DNA of 35,144 nt from Anaerolineales bacterium. GTDB lineage: Bacteria; Chloroflexota; Anaerolineae; Anaerolineales; Villigracilaceae. The notes under the pieces are model-generated. The model searched no databases. It saw only the letters and a list, made by a program, of their open reading frames with translations, and was not told where the DNA came from. Where the stretch lies: NCBI GenBank assembly GCA_030018695.1, contig JASEHI010000003.1, positions 1 through 35,144 on the forward strand. Reading direction: 5' to 3'. Each line of letters opens with the position of its first letter. The first letter of the stretch is position 1. The translations under genes were made by a program, and so were the position numbers. Of this stretch, positions 29,620 to 35,144 are shown piece after piece.

Positions 29620-30378
29620 TTATCGCGCGGCTGCGCGGGTAATCGCGACAAACTCATCCACTTTCAAGCTGGCCCCGCCGACCAGAGCGCCATCAATATC
29701 CGGCTGGGAGAAAAATTCGACTGCGTTGGAGGCTGTCACCGAGCCGCCGTAAAGGACGCGGATTGCTTCCGACACGTCTTTACCATAGAGCCCGGCCAGC
29801 GTCTTGCGGATGACATCCCGCACGACCGTGTTGGCGTTTTCGCCGCTTGAGGCGCGTCCCGTGCCGATCGCCCAGACCGGTTCGTAAGCGATGACGATCC
29901 GCAACGTGGGGCCGGCATCCAAACCTTTCAGGCCTTCCCGAACCTGACGCGAAACGACCTCGGCGGTGCGGCTGGCCTCGTACTCCGCCAGGGTCTCACC
30001 CACGCAAAAAATCGGGATCAGGCCAAAGGTCCGCGCCGCGGCGACTTTCTTATTGACGGTTTCATCCGTCTCGCCGAAGTACGTCCGGCGTTCGGAATGT
30101 CCAACGATGACATATTTACAGAACTCGGCCACCATCGCCGGAGAGGTCTCACCGGTAAAAGCGCCCTTATCCTCCCAGTGCATATTCTGTGCGCCCAAAC
30201 CGACGTCGCTGCCCTGGAGCAGCGCCGCAGCAGCGAGCAGAGAGGTAAAGGGCGGGCAAAGCACTTTTTCCACGCCCTGGATTTCCCGCAGTTCTCGACA
30301 CATCTCGAAGACCAGCAAGCGGGTCTCCTCGACGGTTTTGTTCATCTTCCAATTGCCGGCTACAAAGGGAGTACGCAT
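29620..30378 (-). CDS. tpiA: triosephosphate isomerase
   Basis: The 252-residue enzyme interconverts dihydroxyacetone phosphate and glyceraldehyde-3-phosphate. It has RTPFVAGNWKMNKT with the active-site Lys11, the catalytic His in IVGHSERRTYFGE, the catalytic Glu with the hinged loop in AYEPVWAIGTGRASS, and the phosphate-binding VLYGGSV. Length is normal. ATG at 30378 gives the family start; 13 further upstream codons are open but are not homologous. It follows pgk after 16 bp on the same strand, so the gap-pgk-tpi series forms a glycolytic operon in the same direction. Confidence 0.97.
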   Translation of the reverse strand: MRTPFVAGNWKMNKTVEETRLLVFEMCRELREIQGVEKVLCPPFTSLLAAAALLQGSDVGLGAQNMHWEDKGAFTGETSPAMVAEFCKYVIVGHSERRTYFGETDETVNKKVAAARTFGLIPIFCVGETLAEYEASRTAEVVSRQVREGLKGLDAGPTLRIVIAYEPVWAIGTGRASSGENANTVVRDVIRKTLAGLYGKDVSEAIRVLYGGSVTASNAVEFFSQPDIDGALVGGASLKVDEFVAITRAAAR

Positions 30379-30394
30379 AATTTTCAAGTGAACC

Positions 30395-31585
30395 CTATTT
30401 ATCTTGCAACGCGGCAACGCCCGGAAGCGTCAGGCCTTCCAGCATCTCCAGCGAGGCCCCGCCGCCGGTGGAGATGTGCGTGATCTTGGCGGCCAAGCCA
30501 GATTGCTGGATGGCCGCAACCGACTCGCCGCCGCCAATGATGCTGACCGCGCCGCTCCCGGCGACGGCTTGCGCGACCCCGAAGGTGCCTTTGGCAAACT
30601 CAGGGAATTCGAACACGCCCATCGGCCCATTCCAGACGACAGTTTTGGCCGCCTTGATGACCCTGGCATAGCTGTCTATCGTCTCAGGGCCAATATCCAA
30701 TATGCGCCAGCCGTCCGGAATGGGGCCGGTCGGCATGATCTTATATGCGGCCGCGGCCTCGAATTTATCGCATATGACCACATCCACAGGCAAACGCAGG
30801 TGCGTGCCGCCTTTGGCAAGCAGTTCACGCGCTGTTTCAAGGGCTGCATCTTCGACAAGCGAATCGGCGACCGGGTATCCTTGCGCCTTGAAAAAAGTAT
30901 TCGCCATCCCGCCGCCGATCAGGATTGTGTCGGCCTTGGCGAGCAAGTTGCTGATCACCCCGATCTTATCGCTGATCTTTGCACCGCCTAAAATGGCGAC
31001 AAAAGGTTTCGCCGGGGCGGCTACCGCCGCGCCGAGGTATTGGATCTCCTTCTCCATCAGGAAACCGGCCACAGCCGGCAGGAATTTCGCCACCCCTTCC
31101 GTAGAGGCGTGCGCCCGGTGAGCGGAGCCAAAAGCATCATTGACGTAAATATCCGCTAATGCAGCCAACTGCCCGGCCATTTCAGGATTGTTCTTTTCTT
31201 CTTCCGGGTGGAAGCGGGTATTTTCAAGCAAGAGGATCTCGCCCGGTTTGAGCGCCTTGGCGGCCTTTTCCGCGACCGGCCCAATGCAATCCTCGGCGAA
31301 ACCCACCGGCTTGCCGAGCAGCTTGCCCAGATGAGCGGTGACCGGTTTCAGCGAATACTTGGGGTCGGGGCCATCCTTGGGTCGTCCCAGGTGCGAACAC
31401 AGGATAACCGCCGCGCCGTACTCGAGCAAATATTCGAGCGTGGGCAGCGCGGCGCGGATGCGGGTATCCTCGCCGACGGATAATCCAGCAGTTGAACTGC
31501 TGGATAAGGGCACATTGAAATCCACACGCACGAGGACACGCTTGCCACTAACATTGATATCCCTGATTGTCTTCTTGTCAAACAT
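30395..31585 (-). CDS. pgk: phosphoglycerate kinase
   Basis: The 396-residue enzyme makes ATP from 1,3-bisphosphoglycerate. Visible are the N-terminal [11 protein letters not shown], the substrate segment [17 protein letters not shown], the hinge and lysine region [14 protein letters not shown], and the nucleotide-binding [16 protein letters not shown] and [14 protein letters not shown] at 31585 is supported by GGAG about nine bases upstream. The loop after NVPL is longer than usual and contains [11 protein letters not shown], which is encoded by a palindromic repeat at 31483-31505. It lies between gap and tpiA in the same direction. Confidence 0.97.
   Translation of the reverse strand: MFDKKTIRDINVSGKRVLVRVDFNVPLSSSSTAGLSVGEDTRIRAALPTLEYLLEYGAAVILCSHLGRPKDGPDPKYSLKPVTAHLGKLLGKPVGFAEDCIGPVAEKAAKALKPGEILLLENTRFHPEEEKNNPEMAGQLAALADIYVNDAFGSAHRAHASTEGVAKFLPAVAGFLMEKEIQYLGAAVAAPAKPFVAILGGAKISDKIGVISNLLAKADTILIGGGMANTFFKAQGYPVADSLVEDAALETARELLAKGGTHLRLPVDVVICDKFEAAAAYKIMPTGPIPDGWRILDIGPETIDSYARVIKAAKTVVWNGPMGVFEFPEFAKGTFGVAQAVAGSGAVSIIGGGESVAAIQQSGLAAKITHISTGGGASLEMLEGLTLPGVAALQDK
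31483..31505. repeat. palindrome inserted in frame in pgk
   Basis: ATCCAGCAGTT (31483-31493) and AACTGCTGGAT (31495-31505) are perfect inverted arms around one base. It falls in the loop after the first strand of pgk, where the family has only about seven residues. The insertion keeps the frame open. Confidence 0.55.
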
Positions 31586-31635
31586 AGAGGTTTCTCCGAA
31601 TTCTCTACGGAAAACGTTATGCACAAAACGCAAGA

Positions 31636-31672
31636 TCATTACGTGTTACGTGTTGCGTGTTACGTTTCACGT
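31636..31672. repeat. word-like tandem repeats between pgk and gap
   Basis: The stretch ATTACGTGTTACGTGTTGCG then TGTTACGTTTCACG is a string of TACGTGT variants. It lies between the end of gap and the ribosome site of pgk and is of the same type as the repeats at 6081 and 20600. Confidence 0.55.
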
Positions 31673-31673
31673 T

Positions 31674-32732
31674 TTAGAGACTCTTCGCCATCAACGCCGC
31701 CAAATCTGCCGTGCGCACCGAGTAACCCCACTCGTTATCGTACCAGGCGACGACCTTGATGAATGTGCTCTCGGCCTTGCCCAGGACGCTGGTGAAGGGC
31801 AGATCCACCGAAGATGAGTACGGGTCACCCTTGAAGTCCATGCTGACCAGCGGTTCATCTATGGCCGCCAGGATACCCTTCAGCGGAGGCTTGGAAGCCG
31901 CATCGCGGAAAGCCTGACGCAGCTCTTCAGTCGTTGCCGGGGTTTCGATTTCGGCGGTAAAGTCAACCACCGAGACCGTCGGGGTCGGGACGCGCAAGGC
32001 GTAACCATCGAACTTGCCGGCCAGGTCGGGGATGACCAGTTTCAGGGCTTTAGCCGCGCCGGTCGTCGTCGGGATGATGTTCATCGCTGCGGCGCGCGCC
32101 CGCCTCAGGTCCGAGTGCGGCAGATCGAGAATGCGCTGGTCGTTGGTATAAGAGTGGATAGTGGTCATGAAGCCGCGCGCGATCCTATACTTGTCATGGA
32201 CAACTTTGACCGCCGGGGCCAGGCAGTTTGTCGTGCATGAGGCGTTAGAAACGACATGATGCGTCTTCGGATCATACTTGTCACCATTGACACCCAAAAC
32301 GATGGTCAGGTCCTCGCCTTCGGCCGGCGCAGAGATAATGACCTTTTTCGCGCCGCCATGAGTGATGTGATTGGCCGCGCCCTTGACCGTCTTGCCTTTC
32401 TTGTTGACGCCATCCTCCTTGACGGTGAAGATGCCGGTCGATTCGATGACGATTTCTATCCCCAGCTCGGCCCATGGAATGTTCGCAGGATCGGTCTCTT
32501 TGAAGGCCTTGATCTTTTTGCCGTCAACGACAAGCGCGCCATCCGCAACCTCGACCGTGCCGTTGAAGCGGCCGTAGTTCGAGTCATACTTTAATAAATG
32601 AGCCATCGTCGGCAAATCGCCGATATCGTTGAAGGCCACTACTTCCAGCTCTTCCGGATAGTGATCGCGGATCGCCTTCAAGACCTGGCGTCCGATGCGG
32701 CCGAAGCCATTGATACCAACTCGTACTGTCAT
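31674..32732 (-). CDS. gap: glyceraldehyde-3-phosphate dehydrogenase, type I
   Basis: The 352-residue enzyme oxidises glyceraldehyde-3-phosphate with NAD(P). It has the Rossmann start [16 protein letters not shown], the catalytic cysteine in [23 protein letters not shown], and the C-terminal [20 protein letters not shown] stands seven bases before the ATG at 32732. The small insertion with [19 protein letters not shown], about 15 residues longer than in E. coli, is often seen in relatives. It is the first gene of the gap-pgk-tpi series and follows yvcK on the same strand. Asp or other residue preference for NAD cannot be fixed with certainty. Confidence 0.97.
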   Translation of the reverse strand: MTVRVGINGFGRIGRQVLKAIRDHYPEELEVVAFNDIGDLPTMAHLLKYDSNYGRFNGTVEVADGALVVDGKKIKAFKETDPANIPWAELGIEIVIESTGIFTVKEDGVNKKGKTVKGAANHITHGGAKKVIISAPAEGEDLTIVLGVNGDKYDPKTHHVVSNASCTTNCLAPAVKVVHDKYRIARGFMTTIHSYTNDQRILDLPHSDLRRARAAAMNIIPTTTGAAKALKLVIPDLAGKFDGYALRVPTPTVSVVDFTAEIETPATTEELRQAFRDAASKPPLKGILAAIDEPLVSMDFKGDPYSSSVDLPFTSVLGKAESTFIKVVAWYDNEWGYSVRTADLAALMAKSL

Positions 32733-32786
32733 GGTAAATCTCCTGATTGAAAAGTGTGAATTTAATTTCCCGATAATTCGGGGGGA

Positions 32787-34127
32787 TTACTGAATCTCTC
32801 TATCCAGCGGGCCAGTACGCTCATAGAACAGGTCAATCAAAGTCTGCGCTAATTTGGATGCCTCATGGTGCAATGGGCGCTCACGATCCAGCAAGTCGGC
32901 ACAATAAACGCGCCCTTTACTCAGCAGCTCCTCGTCAAGCATCACCCATTGTACACCATCCGGCAAATCCGCCTCATAGCTGGTATTACAAACAATGATG
33001 TCAATGAGATCCGAGCCGATGGATTCTTCCAACGAACGGACGTGATCCCCGCAATTATAAGCCTGGGTCTCACCGATCTGAGTAGCAATATTGCAGATGA
33101 AAATCTTTAATGCCCGGCTGGAACGGATGGCTGCCAACAAATCTGGAACCAGGACGTTCGGCAGGAGACTGGTGTAGAGGCTGCCAGGGCCAATGGTGAT
33201 CATATCCGCGGACAGGATGGCCTGGATAACCGGAGGGAAGGCAGTCGCGTCGTTCGGCTCGAGCCAGACCCGGCGCACGCGCCCGCCAATCTTCGGTATC
33301 TTACTCTCACCTGTCACGCGCACCTCATTCGGCAGGTTCGGCAACTGAACATCAGCCACAAGGTGGACATTATGCAGTGTCGCCGGGAGCACCCGCCCAT
33401 GCACGGATAATACCCGGCCGGATTCGGAAATCGCCTCTTCGAAGCTGCCGGTGATATCCACCAGGGCTGAAATGAACAGATTGCCGAATGAATGTCCCTC
33501 CAGTTGATTATCGCCGCTAAAGCGGTACTGGAACAACTGCGTCAATAAGGCTTCGTCATTGGAGAGCGCCGCCAGGCAATTACGCATGTCACCGGGCGGG
33601 AGGATGCCCAGACTGCGCCGCAATTCACCCGAAGAACCGCCATCGTCTGTTACCGCGACGACCGCAGTCAGATTATGCGTGTGGTTTTTCATCCCACGCA
33701 GCACGGTCGCCAGGCCGTGCCCGCCGCCGATGGCGACGACGCGCGGGCCTTTCTCGCGGCGGCGGTACTCAGCCACCTGATCCACCAATCTCCGCCCGGG
33801 GCGCAGGAACGGCACGAGCAGCGAACGGTTCAGGCCAATGATCCCGGCCAGGATCAGTCCGATGCCAATGCTGCCAAAGATCAGCACGCGCACGAGGCGG
33901 GGCAAGGCTTGCAAAGAGATCACCCGGATGACCGGCAGCCACCAGGTCTCGGGCGCGGTGCGGTAAATATCCAGCAGCAGCAGCCCCAGGCCAACCGCCG
34001 AGAAGGTAATACCGGCCAGGAGCGTCAGCAGCCAGCGTTTCACGCCAAGACCCGGCGAGAACCAGCGCAGGGAACGCGCCAGCTCCTTCCCGATCGAGAT
34101 GCGGCGTGCTTTCGGCTTGTTTTTCAT
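32787..34127 (-). CDS. YvcK-like gluconeogenesis factor with N-terminal membrane domain
   Basis: The product (446 residues from ATG 34127) has a C-terminal CofD/YvcK-type domain with VVAIGGGHGLATVLRGMK, AVVAVTDDGGSSGELRRSLG and PPGDMRNCLAALS. The N-terminal 130 residues hold two membrane segments (LLTLLAGITFSAVGLGLLLL, VLIFGSIGIGLILAGIIGLN). YvcK of Bacillus binds UDP-GlcNAc and is needed for growth on gluconeogenic carbon sources; that form lacks the membrane part. The frame is open further upstream but that part is not homologous. No ribosome site is seen. It lies upstream of gap, consistent with control of carbon flow, and is divergent from the sugar kinase gene. Confidence 0.9.
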   Translation of the reverse strand: MKNKPKARRISIGKELARSLRWFSPGLGVKRWLLTLLAGITFSAVGLGLLLLDIYRTAPETWWLPVIRVISLQALPRLVRVLIFGSIGIGLILAGIIGLNRSLLVPFLRPGRRLVDQVAEYRRREKGPRVVAIGGGHGLATVLRGMKNHTHNLTAVVAVTDDGGSSGELRRSLGILPPGDMRNCLAALSNDEALLTQLFQYRFSGDNQLEGHSFGNLFISALVDITGSFEEAISESGRVLSVHGRVLPATLHNVHLVADVQLPNLPNEVRVTGESKIPKIGGRVRRVWLEPNDATAFPPVIQAILSADMITIGPGSLYTSLLPNVLVPDLLAAIRSSRALKIFICNIATQIGETQAYNCGDHVRSLEESIGSDLIDIIVCNTSYEADLPDGVQWVMLDEELLSKGRVYCADLLDRERPLHHEASKLAQTLIDLFYERTGPLDREIQ

Positions 34128-34190
34128 CAACGGGATGATAGCAGTCTTTGATTGAATAGTCAACCACACCCACAACTTCACAAACAGCCA

Positions 34191-34199
34191 TGTTATAAT
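34191..34199 (+). promoter_or_regulatory. extended -10 promoter of the ROK kinase gene
   Basis: TGTTATAAT (TGn plus TATAAT at 34194-34199) has no clear -35 element. The ATG at 34206 begins six bases later, where transcription would start, so the mRNA is probably leaderless. Confidence 0.55.
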
Positions 34200-34205
34200 C
34201 GCCGC

Positions 34206-35144
34206 ATGGTCGCAATCCTTGTTGCAGATGTCGGGGGCACCCAACTGCGTGTCGCAGCTTTCCAGCGGGATGGCATCGAGCTAATAAAGCATAAGATTGC
34301 CCGAACAAAATCTCCCGGCAGTTCCACCTTTGAGCGGTTTATAACATTAATTGAGTCTGCCTGGCCGGATGAAACGGTGGAGGCGATCTCAGTTGCTGCC
34401 CCAGGGCCGCTCGACACCGAGACAGGCGTCATCTTATCCGCGCCAAATATCCCGGAGTGGATGAATTTTCCGCTCGGCGAACGGCTGGCTGAACGTTTCG
34501 GAGTGCCCGTTTTTGTTGGCAATGATGCCAATCTGGCCCTCTTGGGAGAATGGCGTTATGGCGCCGGGCAGGGGCATCATGACCTGATCTACATAACGAT
34601 CAGCACTGGCATCGGCGGCGGCGTCATCAGCAGAGACCAACTGCTGCTCGGACATCGCGGCCTGGCCGCCGAACTCGGTCACATCACCGTCCTGCCGGGC
34701 GGTCCGCTCTGCCCGTGCGGGCAGCGCGGCCATCTGGAATCCATCTCTTCCGGCCCGGCCATCGCCCGATTTGTCAACGAGAAACTGGGCGAAGGCCAAG
34801 TTTCGATTCTCAAACCATCCGCAGACTTGAGCGCGCGTGAGGTGGCAAAAGCCGCCCGTCGGGGTGATCCGCTGGCAAAAGCAGCCTACACGCGCGCAGG
34901 AGAATATCTCGGCCAAGCGCTGGCAGACTTCCTGCACATATTCAACCCCTCCATCGTCATCTTCGGCGGCGGGGTTTCACGCAGCGGGTCGCTCATTTTC
35001 GATCCATTAAAAGACGCTCTTTACAAGCATGTGATGGACGCGGATTATGTCAAAGAGCTGGTCATGACTTCTGCCAAGCTGGGCGATAATGCCGGCCTGA
35101 TCGGCGCCAAAGTTCAGGCTGAAATAAAACTATCGTCAATCCGT
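34206..35144 (+). CDS. ROK family sugar kinase (glucokinase-like), partial
   Basis: The frame is open for 313 codons to the window end with no stop, so the C-terminus is missing. It has the phosphate-1 loop VADVGGTQLRVA, the segment VFVGNDANLALLGEWRYG with the catalytic Asp, phosphate-2 TISTGIGGGVI and the ROK zinc region AELGHITVLPGGPLCPCG then QRGHLES. The third zinc cysteine of the CxCGxxGCxE motif is a His (GHLES), a conservative change. It phosphorylates glucose or a related hexose with ATP. It is transcribed away from yvcK and the glycolytic operon. Confidence 0.92.
   Translation, partial: MVAILVADVGGTQLRVAAFQRDGIELIKHKIARTKSPGSSTFERFITLIESAWPDETVEAISVAAPGPLDTETGVILSAPNIPEWMNFPLGERLAERFGVPVFVGNDANLALLGEWRYGAGQGHHDLIYITISTGIGGGVISRDQLLLGHRGLAAELGHITVLPGGPLCPCGQRGHLESISSGPAIARFVNEKLGEGQVSILKPSADLSAREVAKAARRGDPLAKAAYTRAGEYLGQALADFLHIFNPSIVIFGGGVSRSGSLIFDPLKDALYKHVMDADYVKELVMTSAKLGDNAGLIGAKVQAEIKLSSIR

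Noticed and set aside
30404..30991. Plus-strand open frame opposite pgk
   Set aside because: It is a shadow of pgk, which has all family motifs on the minus strand.

Overview
The window reads as a chromosomal segment of a Chloroflexota bacterium, most likely class Anaerolineae. This is inferred from the gene families and layout: a membrane-anchored YvcK beside a gap-pgk-tpi run, Nif-type cysteine desulfurase with mnmA, an S9 peptidase, many small TA modules, and word-like tandem repeats at gene boundaries. There is no rRNA gene to confirm it. Most genes are moderately GC-rich. The block 12.1-19.8 kb and the module 23.4-28.7 kb are visibly more AT-rich.

Layout. At 0-0.46 kb lies a truncated IS element with three 22-bp terminal repeats. 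At 0.48-1.9 kb are a tail-anchored repeat protein and rplY (L25), the latter behind a leader that looks like 5S rRNA loop E. At 2.1-9.8 kb a minus-strand series carries a polytopic membrane protein, a NUDIX CoA pyrophosphatase, a PIN/UPF0175 toxin-antitoxin pair, trmI, an S9 peptidase, a small membrane protein broken by an amber codon, and mnmA. At 9.8-11.7 kb are the cysteine desulfurase that would feed mnmA, and a divergent BrnT/BrnA pair.

The most striking region is 11.9-20.6 kb. A phosphohexomutase gene (pgm) starts normally at 11893, breaks near 12104, and resumes near 19814 without its middle, including the catalytic serine loop. The 7.7 kb in between is AT-rich. It carries a five-gene operon: TPR protein, two-TM protein, EEP nuclease/phosphatase, GlmM-like mutase, and an 855-residue phosphoglucomutase with unusual extensions. 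The two edges of this block are the first codons of a foreign cysteine desulfurase and of a foreign TatD, which are the same two genes that flank pgm here. The block therefore looks like the corresponding locus of a relative dropped into pgm. It is the best candidate for an undescribed system.

At 20.6-23.3 kb are tatD, a polyprenyl diphosphate synthase, tRNA-Leu(UAA) and a PHP-domain phosphoesterase. At 23.3-28.7 kb is a second candidate system: a LuxR-type regulator, a NrdG-like radical SAM activase, a coiled-coil protein of unknown function and a double CbxX-type AAA+ ATPase. A 155-bp MITE with exact inverted repeats and a target duplication has landed between the last two genes. At 28.7-35.1 kb lie an M50 protease, then tpiA, pgk, gap and yvcK on the minus strand, and a divergent, probably leaderless ROK sugar kinase that runs off the window. 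Together these form a central carbon cluster.

Several short palindromic elements are scattered through the window. Two of them are inserted in frame inside mnmA and pgk.
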